Of a DNA stretch of 5,167 nt, positions 1 through 5,167 are shown piece after piece; the first letter of the stretch is position 1; each line of letters begins with the position of its first letter. The notes beneath the pieces are model-generated. The model searched no databases, was not told the origin of the DNA, and saw only the letters and a list, made by a program, of their open reading frames with translations. The stretch covers positions 1-5,167 of the forward strand of contig JAGWYI010000327.1 in the NCBI GenBank assembly GCA_018969455.1, written 5' to 3'. This stretch comes from Bacteroidota bacterium. GTDB lineage: Bacteria; Bacteroidota; Bacteroidia; Chitinophagales; Saprospiraceae. A program made the translations under genes and the position numbers.

Positions 1-76
1 CATTATTTGGTTTTTTTAATCCTTGGCAATTCGCCTTTTTCCCAATTACCTCCTATTTGAATTTGATCCGAAGCAT
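1..76. other. Leader region upstream of the first gene, no gene seen
   Basis: This is a short T-rich stretch. The frame of the downstream gene contains an in-frame TAA at 17-19, so that gene cannot start further upstream than about position 20. A TTG at 23 is the only earlier in-frame start candidate. No convincing Bacteroidota promoter (TTTG, 19-21 bp, TAnnTTTG) and no Shine-Dalgarno sequence is visible; the spacer before the ATG at 77 reads gatccgaagcat. One frame stays open from the window edge to a TGA at 58-60, which could be the tail of an upstream gene, but about 19 codons are too few to support this. Confidence 0.5.
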
Positions 77-142
77 ATGTTTACATTTAAAAAGGTACTT
101 TTTTTGCCTCTTTGTTTGTGTCTCAGCAACACAATTTGGGGC
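77..142 (+). other. Signal peptide of the PorE-like protein
   Basis: Residues 1-22 have a short basic start (KK at 5-6), a hydrophobic stretch VLFLPLCLCLSNTI and a small residue before the expected cut (G22/Q23). The Gln just after the cut is common in Bacteroidota exported proteins. C13 and C15 lie in the core but are preceded by Leu rather than Gly, Ala or Ser, so a lipoprotein signal is not supported. Confidence 0.75.
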
Positions 143-2911
143 CAAGGCGGTTTTTCTGAACAAATAACCCGCGATCCAGACCGCGCAACTTCCCTGCGTG
201 CATTGATGGAATCGGCCGACAAAGCCTTGAAGGCTGGCGATTACGCCAATGCATTGCACCGTTATAAAAAGGTGTTAGAGGTCGATAGTCTGAACACCAG
301 GGCACTGCTTAATTATGCCGAGGCCGCGGTAAACATTTCTGCTTTCGAGGTTGCTGCTGCGGCCTATCAACGAGCCACTGGCACTTACAAATCAAAGGAT
401 GACGATCGGGAGCCTCGTTTGTTGCTGGCTGATGTGCAATATCGAATGGGAAAATATGCAATGGCAAAAGAAAACTACCAGCGGTATCTCATCGAAGCAA
501 AAAATTTGAAGCCCGATGTGCAGGAGCAGGTGCAAAACAGCATCGAAAATTGCGATTGGGCCTCTGGCAAACTCGAAAAACCCAATATCACGCTGCAATC
601 GCCTTTGGTTCTACTTGATACACCTTCTGTAAATTCAATATATTCAGAGTATTCTCCATTCTTGTTGGGGGAAAATTTGTATTTTTCGTCCTACAGGTTC
701 CCTTATGAAAACGATCGGCATTTTCCAAAGCGCCGGTTAATCAAAGTAATGCGCGCCGATCTGTCACAGGACTCCATAAAATCTGATCTGGCCGATTTCA
801 ATGAGGGCGATTTGCATGTCGCACATGCTGCTTTTAATGAAAAACAAGATCAGGTGTATTTTTGTAAGTGCAAGTTTACCGGTTCTGTTCAAATAATTTG
901 CGATCTGTATCGCCGGAAATTACAGTCTGACAAAACCTGGGGCCCTGCGCAAAAATTGCCTCAAGGGGTAAATCTGGAGGGATTTACAAGTACGGAACCC
1001 AGCATAGGGCATGCGGCCGATTCCAAAGATGAAATTTTGTATTTTGTTAGCGATCGGCCCAATGGCAAAGGCAAAAAAGACATCTGGTACAGCGTCATGA
1101 AGGGTGACAGTTTGATGCCCGCGGTGAATTTGGGTGCAATAAACACCTCGGGTGATGATGTTACCCCGTTTTACCATAACCTTTCAGGTCAATTGTATTT
1201 TAGCACCGATGGCCGCCAAACCATGGGTGGCTTGGATGTTTATCGCGCCAAAGGGTCCCCTACGACCACCTGGCAGGATCCCGAACATTTGCTGGCCCCG
1301 CTGAAATGGAATACGCCAATAAATACGGGTTATAACGATGTTTTCTTTTCGCTTAGTCCGAGCGGAACAACACTCTTTATGGCTTCTAATCGCCGAGGGG
1401 AAGAAAATAACTCCGAAGAAGCGTGTTGTTACGATTTATTCATGGCCGACCTGATCAAACCGGCTGCAGTGGCAATTACCTTCAACAAGGAAACCGGTGA
1501 TTCGCTGTACGGCACGCGCATGCGTTTACGTGAAATTACTGCATCAGGTAAAGTTTTGAATGAATTTAAATATGAAGTTGCAGGCGCATTTCGAGCGTTC
1601 GAACTCGAAAATGGGAGAAAATATGAAATAATTGCAGAAAAACCCCGGTTTTCCAGCGATACCGTTCAGTTTGAAACGCCTAAGAAGGTCTCTGCTGGAA
1701 AAATTGTTGTTAAACTATACCTGGCCCCTGCAAAGGTTCAGCTAATTGTTACTGTGCTGGAAAAGAAAACCAACCTGCCGTTGATCGATGCAACCAGCTT
1801 GTTGATGGAATACGGTATGGGAGGAAACATAAAAACGTCTACCAAACGCCAACCCAAACTCAACCAATTTCCGTACGCCCTTGAATTTGATAAAACCTAT
1901 AAGGCGCTGGTTTCTAAAGAAGGCTATACTTCCGATTCTACCGCGCTCATCAGCACCTTGGGTGTAATGAAAGATACCCTGTTTCAAGACACGGTATATC
2001 TGATGCGCGGATTGGCATTCAAGGCACATACCATCAACAGTTTGAATAAAGACACCCTGTACGGTGTTACCTATCGGCTGATGGATCTGAGCACTGGGGC
2101 TAAAATTGACCAGTTTACCAGCCCCGACAAGGTAAATTACAGTACCATTATAGGCTATGAAAACCGATATCGAATCACGGCTTCCAAAGAGGGATTTACC
2201 TCAGATTCAGTTGATTTTACAACCCGAAATCTTCCTAAAGTGGCATTTCAAACCATTGTGCGCGAGTTGAAATTGCGCCCAATCAGCTTGGATGCCTACT
2301 TGCCCATTCGTTTGTATTTCGACAATGCCATTCCAAGTGCTGTTAATTTTGATAAAAGCATTCAGCGGGAATACCGACCAACCTATGTGGAATATATCCG
2401 ACGGAAAGAAGAGTTTATCAAAGGATATACGCTTGGCTTGAGCGGCCAGGAATTGAAAAATGCCACCGATTCGATCGATTATTTTTTTGAAAGAGAGGTG
2501 CGTGCAGGCTGGGATCGATTGATGGCATTCTCTGAAATATTGTATGAAATGATGTCTCATGGCGATACCATCGAGATCACACTGAAAGGTTATGCTTCCA
2601 AATTGGGAAGTTCGGTTTATAACCAGGCACTTACCGACCGAAGGGTTTCTTCTGTTTACAATCACTTTGATTTGTTTGATGGCGGCATCTACAAAAAATT
2701 TGTAAACAAACAACTGTACTTCAAACGCGAGGCAAACGGGGAGGCCGATTGGCCCAAAAATGTAAGCGACAACGTAAAAGACAAACGGAAATCGGTGTAC
2801 GATCCAAATGCATCCCGACAACGGCGTCTCGAAATAATTGGGGTTAAAACCAATGGTAAACGGGAAGTTATTGGTGTCCCCACCAGACCCTCAAATTCTT
2901 CGCCGCGATAA
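77..2911 (+). CDS. PorE-like TPR / PD40 propeller / OmpA-like periplasmic protein
   Basis: This is probably an envelope protein linking an outer-membrane assembly to peptidoglycan, resembling PorE (PG1058) of the T9SS. The start chosen is ATG 77, giving 944 residues. It places a signal peptide at the N-terminus: KK at 5-6, a hydrophobic core at 7-20, and likely cleavage after G22 (IWG/QGG). Domains in order: TPR-like helices at about 40-141 (AGDYANALHRYKKVLEVD); a five-bladed PD40-like propeller at about 185-458 (SEYSPFLLGENLYFSSYR at 190-207, later blade motifs ending near 327, 380 and 439); three tandem beta-sandwich modules at 460-551, 552-644 and 645-736; and an OmpA-like domain at about 737-925 (LYFDN at 746-750, GYASKLG at 838-844, YNQALTDRRVSSV at 848-860, RRLEI at 916-920). 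A 19-residue polar tail follows. PorE is described with one regulatory-like module, not three, and the usual Asp of the OmpA motif is Ser841 here. Bacteroidota often carry several paralogues of this architecture, so no gene symbol is given. The domain assignment is firm; the T9SS role is inferred. Confidence 0.9.
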   Translation: MFTFKKVLFLPLCLCLSNTIWGQGGFSEQITRDPDRATSLRALMESADKALKAGDYANALHRYKKVLEVDSLNTRALLNYAEAAVNISAFEVAAAAYQRATGTYKSKDDDREPRLLLADVQYRMGKYAMAKENYQRYLIEAKNLKPDVQEQVQNSIENCDWASGKLEKPNITLQSPLVLLDTPSVNSIYSEYSPFLLGENLYFSSYRFPYENDRHFPKRRLIKVMRADLSQDSIKSDLADFNEGDLHVAHAAFNEKQDQVYFCKCKFTGSVQIICDLYRRKLQSDKTWGPAQKLPQGVNLEGFTSTEPSIGHAADSKDEILYFVSDRPNGKGKKDIWYSVMKGDSLMPAVNLGAINTSGDDVTPFYHNLSGQLYFSTDGRQTMGGLDVYRAKGSPTTTWQDPEHLLAPLKWNTPINTGYNDVFFSLSPSGTTLFMASNRRGEENNSEEACCYDLFMADLIKPAAVAITFNKETGDSLYGTRMRLREITASGKVLNEFKYEVAGAFRAFELENGRKYEIIAEKPRFSSDTVQFETPKKVSAGKIVVKLYLAPAKVQLIVTVLEKKTNLPLIDATSLLMEYGMGGNIKTSTKRQPKLNQFPYALEFDKTYKALVSKEGYTSDSTALISTLGVMKDTLFQDTVYLMRGLAFKAHTINSLNKDTLYGVTYRLMDLSTGAKIDQFTSPDKVNYSTIIGYENRYRITASKEGFTSDSVDFTTRNLPKVAFQTIVRELKLRPISLDAYLPIRLYFDNAIPSAVNFDKSIQREYRPTYVEYIRRKEEFIKGYTLGLSGQELKNATDSIDYFFEREVRAGWDRLMAFSEILYEMMSHGDTIEITLKGYASKLGSSVYNQALTDRRVSSVYNHFDLFDGGIYKKFVNKQLYFKREANGEADWPKNVSDNVKDKRKSVYDPNASRQRRLEIIGVKTNGKREVIGVPTRPSNSSPR
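194..499 (+). other. TPR-like helical region of the PorE-like protein
   Basis: Residues about 40-141 hold two or three helix-turn-helix units with TPR spacing. The clearest are AGDYANALHRYKKVLEVD at 53-70 and GKYAMAKENYQRYL at 125-138, with a weaker unit between them (YAEAAVNISAFEVAAAAYQRA). TPRs mediate protein-protein contacts. In PorE-type proteins this domain precedes the propeller, as it does here. Confidence 0.8.
629..1450 (+). other. Five-bladed PD40/WD40-like beta-propeller
   Basis: Residues about 185-458 contain five recurring units spaced roughly 53-63 residues apart. Each has a hydrophobic strand followed by an S-x-R or similar turn: LYFSSYR ending at 207, VYFCKCK at about 260-266, LYFVSDR ending at 327, LYFSTDGR ending at 380, and LFMASNR ending at 439. 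Blades 3 and 4 also have the D-I/V-W/Y strand (KKDIWY, GLDVYR). Blade 2 lacks the S/D-R turn and carries CKC instead. Blade 5 ends with a vicinal cysteine pair at 450-451. Confidence 0.82.
1454..2284 (+). repeat. Three tandem carboxypeptidase-regulatory-like modules
   Basis: Residues 460-736 divide into three units of 92, 93 and 92 residues. DSLYG (475-479) in unit 1 matches DTLYG (659-663) in unit 3 at a spacing of exactly 184, two unit lengths. The late strand motif recurs as SSDTVQF (Asp528), EGYTSDST (Asp620) and EGFTSDSV (Asp710). Each unit ends in a hydrophobic strand (KLYLAP, TVYLMR, ELKLRPI). The fold assignment rests on position between propeller and OmpA domain and on strand pattern, and is less sure than the repeat itself. 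DNA identity between units is low apart from short blocks, so the duplication is old. Confidence 0.78.
2285..2851 (+). other. OmpA-like C-terminal domain, extended Bacteroidota subtype
   Basis: Residues about 737-925 carry the OmpA-family landmarks: the first strand LYFDN at 746-750, the G-Y-x-x-x-x-G turn at 838-844, YNQALTDRR at 848-856, and the last strand RRLEI at 916-920. Family members bind peptidoglycan through an Asp and an Arg in this region. The Arg is kept (R856), but the Asp position holds Ser841. The distance from the first strand to the GY turn is about 90 residues, against about 40 in classic OmpA. The extra part is a helical stretch (TDSIDYFFEREVRAGWDRL). This layout is familiar from long Bacteroidota OmpA-like proteins. 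Confidence 0.8.
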
Positions 2912-2943
2912 CCCTAAACTAAGCATCCAATAAATTGCTCGAT
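2912..2943 (+). other. 32-bp intergenic spacer, no terminator
   Basis: The gap between the two genes is A+T-rich, with no inverted repeat followed by T residues and no AGGAGG-like ribosome site. An in-frame TAA at 2920-2922 limits the second gene's start to TTG 2935 or ATG 2944. The short gap on the same strand favours co-transcription. Confidence 0.6.
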
Positions 2944-3009
2944 ATGAAATACGGCCATCTTCTGGCGATGTTAATGTGCTTTATGCTCCTGAGCCAAGTT
3001 GCCAGCGGG
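2944..3009 (+). other. Signal peptide of the SprB-repeat protein
   Basis: Residues 1-22 have one Lys at position 2, a hydrophobic core from 6 to 19 and the small-residue end A20-S21-G22 before Q23. Further in-frame ATGs at codons 9, 11 and 14 would shorten or remove the positive N-region, so codon 1 is preferred. Cys12 is not in a lipobox. Confidence 0.78.
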
Positions 3010-5167
3010 CAGGGCATGAGCCTTACATTCAGTACCGTTTTCCCAAATTGCAATGGCGCTGCCAATGGTAGCGCTACGGTGCAAGCCAATGGCGGAACGG
3101 CTCCCTACACCTATAAATGGAACAATGGCCAACTCACCCAAACCGCTGTTGGTCTTACCGCCGGAACTTATACCGTAACCGTAACTGCAACAGGTGGCCT
3201 GTCGGCAACTGGATCAGTCACCTTGCAACAGCCTCCTGCGGTGCTGGTGAGCATACAGCGCACTGGCTTCAATTGCAACACTCATGGTACGCTGAAAGCC
3301 CTGGCTTCTGGCGGCAATGGAGGCCCCTATACCTATAACTGGAGCAATGGAATGAATACCCAATCCATTAATGTGGAGGCTAGCGGTACATACAGCGTTA
3401 CAGCAAGCGACGGGGCCGGGTGTACCGTTGTCGGAAGTACGATTGTGATTCCGAAATTGATCGCCGATGTGCAAACAACCAGTGTCTCCTGTTACAACGG
3501 CCCGGCAAATGGAAGCGCCATGGCATTCGGAACTGGCGGTACACCGCCTTACTCTTATTCATGGAATACCGGCGCAAATACCAAATCCATCCAAAATCTC
3601 GGACAAGATACCTACACCGTCACAATCACCGACGCCAACAACTGTACGGCTACCGATTTCGGTCTGGTGAGCAAACCAAGCCAGATCTTTGTCACGGTTA
3701 CCGTAAACCAAGCCTCCTGCAATGGATCTAATGGAAGCGCAACGGTGTCGCCCGTTGGCGGTACTCCCCCTTACACCGTCATCTGGAAAAGTTTGAACAA
3801 TGCGGTCGGCGCTACGCAAACCAACCTCGCACCCGGACCTTATTTGGTATCTGTTTTTGATGCCAATGGCTGCGAAAAAGAGGTGACTGTAAAAGTGCCC
3901 GGCCAAGGAGGAATTAATGTCCAACTGGCAATCACAAAAGCAGAATGTACCGGGGTTAACAATGGCTCTGTAACTGCAATTGTATCCCCTGCCGGAAACT
4001 ATTCCTACAATTGGAACGTTGCCCCAGCCAATCACACCCCGCAGCTGACCGGACTTGCAGCAAATACACAAATAACGGTAACCGTTACCGATACCAACAA
4101 CGGTTGTTCGGCTACCGCAAGCGGCGTTGTAGGCGTACACCACGAAATCAAACTTGATCTGACCACAACCGACATCGCCTGCCTGGATGATAAAAATGGA
4201 ACCGCAAGTGCGGTTGCATCCCTCGGTGTCGCACCCTATAATTATACCTGGAATTACAACAATGCATTCTATGCCAATGGGCCCAATTTGACCAATCTGG
4301 CCGCAGGAAACTACCCGGTTACCGCCACCGATGCACACGGATGTATCGCGAAAGGAAGTGCAACCATTAAGGCTCTCTCGGCGCCAATCGCTGCGTTTCA
4401 ATTGAGTACGCTGGATTGTATCAACGGACAAATTAATATTCAATTCCTGAATCAATCATCCGACCCTCTGGGAAGTTTGGTCAGTTGGGTCTGGACCATC
4501 ACCCCAACCGGTGGAACACCTATTGTCTTAAATGGTCAAAATCCTGCCAATATGCTCTTCCCGGAAGGACAAACCGGTGTGGCAACTCTGGAGGTCATTT
4601 CTGCAAATGGCTGTAAAGCCCAATTGACGAAACCTTACAAGATTGTGGCGGCTCCAACTGTCGATGTCGCCATTCAGGGAAATGCCTTCTCCTGCGACGC
4701 ACAACCTGTTATCATAAAGGTTACCGGAAATCCGGTTTATACCTACAGCTGGTCGCCAACTCAGGGACTCAACCTCAACAATGCTCCTTTTACGGTTATT
4801 GCCAACCCTTCCGTAACCACGCAGTATATTCTGACAACCAAATACGGGCAGTGTGCACAAGCTTATGATACTGTTACCATCAAAAGAGCAGTTCCCCTCA
4901 ATCTTCAGCTTAACTCTGATAGCATTGTTACCTGTAAAGCCACGGCCTTGCTTCAGGCAAGCACCAATCCGCTTGCCAATGCCACTTATCAATGGTTTAA
5001 CGGCGTCAACCTAATCGGAACAGGTGCATCCATTACGGTGCCCGCTTCCGCCGGTAAAACGGTATATACCGTAGTGGCTACAGATGAATTCGGATGCTCC
5101 AATTCAAAAAAGGTTTCTGTTACGGGTATCGGAATTACTGGTGTCTCGGTTGAATTAACGCAAAATG
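2944..5167 (+). CDS. SprB-repeat secreted surface protein, N-terminal part (3' end outside window)
   Basis: The frame is open from ATG 2944 to the window end (741 codons plus one base) with no internal stop. It encodes a large exported protein, probably a T9SS cargo of the SprB adhesin type. ATG 2944 gives Lys2, a hydrophobic core (LLAMLMCFMLLSQV) and a likely cut after A20-S21-G22. Nine beta-sandwich modules follow, opening at cysteines 36, 111, 183, 259, 335, 413, 492, 584 and 664. Modules 1-6 fit the SprB pattern: C-x-NGSATV, GGTPPYTYxW, L-x-x-G-x-Y-x-V-x-V-x-D-x-NGC. Module 7 is longer and PKD-like (SWVWTITPTGG). Modules 8 and 9 are PKD/Ig-like (YSWSPTQGLN, TTQYILTT, YQWFNG). The protein is rich in Thr, Asn, Gly and Ala. 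No catalytic domain is visible. The T9SS sorting domain expected at the C-terminus is beyond the window, so secretion by T9SS is inferred. The gene lies 32 bp after the PorE-like gene, suggesting joint expression. Confidence 0.9.
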   Translation, partial: MKYGHLLAMLMCFMLLSQVASGQGMSLTFSTVFPNCNGAANGSATVQANGGTAPYTYKWNNGQLTQTAVGLTAGTYTVTVTATGGLSATGSVTLQQPPAVLVSIQRTGFNCNTHGTLKALASGGNGGPYTYNWSNGMNTQSINVEASGTYSVTASDGAGCTVVGSTIVIPKLIADVQTTSVSCYNGPANGSAMAFGTGGTPPYSYSWNTGANTKSIQNLGQDTYTVTITDANNCTATDFGLVSKPSQIFVTVTVNQASCNGSNGSATVSPVGGTPPYTVIWKSLNNAVGATQTNLAPGPYLVSVFDANGCEKEVTVKVPGQGGINVQLAITKAECTGVNNGSVTAIVSPAGNYSYNWNVAPANHTPQLTGLAANTQITVTVTDTNNGCSATASGVVGVHHEIKLDLTTTDIACLDDKNGTASAVASLGVAPYNYTWNYNNAFYANGPNLTNLAAGNYPVTATDAHGCIAKGSATIKALSAPIAAFQLSTLDCINGQINIQFLNQSSDPLGSLVSWVWTITPTGGTPIVLNGQNPANMLFPEGQTGVATLEVISANGCKAQLTKPYKIVAAPTVDVAIQGNAFSCDAQPVIIKVTGNPVYTYSWSPTQGLNLNNAPFTVIANPSVTTQYILTTKYGQCAQAYDTVTIKRAVPLNLQLNSDSIVTCKATALLQASTNPLANATYQWFNGVNLIGTGASITVPASAGKTVYTVVATDEFGCSNSKKVSVTGIGITGVSVELTQN
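3019..4389 (+). repeat. Six tandem SprB-like repeats
   Basis: Residues about 26-482 hold six units whose opening cysteines (36, 111, 183, 259, 335, 413) are 72-78 residues apart, about 228 bp. The most typical are unit 3 (GGTPPYSYSWNTGANTKS, then ITDANNC ending at C234) and unit 4 (SCNGSNGSATVSPVGGTPPY, then DANGC ending at C310). Unit 1 lacks the closing Asp and Cys. Unit 5 has lost the GG-PY turn (SPAGNYSYNW). DNA identity between units is limited to short blocks such as aatggaagcgc at 3508-3518 and 3730-3740, so the array is diverged and not a recent tandem expansion. Confidence 0.85.
4390..5148 (+). repeat. PKD-like and Ig-like modules following the SprB array
   Basis: Residues about 483-735 form three further modules opening at C492, C584 and C664 and closing at C557, C637 and C718. 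The first spans 65 residues between cysteines and has W515 and W517 with a PKD-like strand (SWVWTITPTGG). The second has YSWSPTQGLN and a TTQYILTT strand typical of Bacteroidota Ig/PKD-like stalk domains. The third has YQWFNG, then TVYTVVATDEFGC. They probably extend the stalk toward the unseen C-terminus. Confidence 0.7.

Noticed and set aside
9..20. T run that could be the tail of an upstream terminator
   Set aside because: Any stem would lie outside the window; the visible bases show no hairpin.
58..65. TGAATTTG resembling the Bacteroidota -7 element TAnnTTTG
   Set aside because: One of the fixed bases does not match, no TTTG lies at the right distance upstream, and transcription would start almost at the ATG.
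23..76. TTG start at 23 giving an 18-residue N-terminal extension of the PorE-like protein
   Set aside because: The extension puts charged and polar residues (FEFDPKH) ahead of a good signal peptide that begins at ATG 77. The ATG start is more plausible.
2207..2821. 204-codon minus-strand open frame
   Set aside because: It lies opposite the clearly coding OmpA-like domain and has no recognisable domain or start context.
3117..3731. Short + strand open frames in other frames (3117-3338, 3420-3731, 3467-3670)
   Set aside because: They overlap the long frame that starts at 2944, which has a signal peptide and nine recognisable modules. Their products are of low-complexity, unlikely composition.
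3508..3740. Direct DNA repeat aatggaagcgc, considered as a recombination or phase-variation site
   Set aside because: It is only 11 bp and encodes the conserved NGSA of two SprB units. Neighbouring codons have diverged, so it is explained by protein repeat homology.
4074..4086. Near-palindrome aacggtaaccgtt
   Set aside because: It is short, lies within codons for an alternating Thr-Val strand, and has no partner sites. It is probably coincidental.
3019..4389. CRISPR-like or other short-repeat array
   Set aside because: The periodicity is about 228 bp, is coding throughout, and the repeats are similar as protein but not as DNA.
3559..4455. 298-codon minus-strand open frame
   Set aside because: It lies opposite the SprB-repeat gene, whose repetitive composition leaves the antisense frame free of stops. 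The product looks like no known protein and its Cys/Gly pattern mirrors the sense repeats.
4528..4992. 154-codon minus-strand open frame
   Set aside because: It is antisense to modules 7-9 of the SprB-repeat gene, with no independent support.

Overview
The window looks like a fragment of a Bacteroidota genome (Cytophagia, Chitinophagia or Saprospiria-type environmental bacterium rather than a gut Bacteroides; the exact group cannot be read from the sequence). Three things point there. The first gene joins TPR, PD40 beta-propeller and OmpA-like domains, an architecture typical of PorE-type proteins of the type IX secretion system (T9SS). The second gene is built of SprB-type repeats, known from T9SS-exported gliding adhesins and related surface proteins. 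Neither start codon has a clear Shine-Dalgarno sequence, which is usual in this phylum. A few lines counted by hand give about 45-50 % G+C, slightly higher in the second gene.

Layout: positions 1-76 are a short T-rich leader with no supportable gene. Positions 77-2911 encode a complete 944-residue exported protein on the + strand: signal peptide, TPR region, five-bladed PD40-like propeller, three tandem carboxypeptidase-regulatory-like beta-sandwich modules of about 92 residues, and a C-terminal OmpA-like domain of the extended Bacteroidota subtype. A 32-bp gap with no terminator follows. Positions 2944-5167 are the start of a second + strand gene, open to the end of the window (741 codons seen). 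It has a signal peptide and then nine beta-sandwich modules: six SprB-like repeats, one longer PKD-like module and two Ig/PKD-like modules. Because its stop codon lies outside the window, a caller that requires a stop would miss it. No RNA gene, mobile element, CRISPR array or minus-strand gene is supported.

How they may work together (inference): the close spacing and same strand suggest one transcript. The first product would sit in the periplasm, tied to the outer membrane/peptidoglycan and possibly serving the T9SS. The second would be a long secreted or surface-attached repeat protein, probably a T9SS cargo. Its C-terminal sorting domain would lie beyond the window and has not been seen. 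The parts are of known families. The less ordinary points are the tripled regulatory-like module, the missing Asp in the OmpA peptidoglycan-binding motif, the concentration of D-S/T-hydrophobic motifs, and the regular cysteine ladder with one broken rung.
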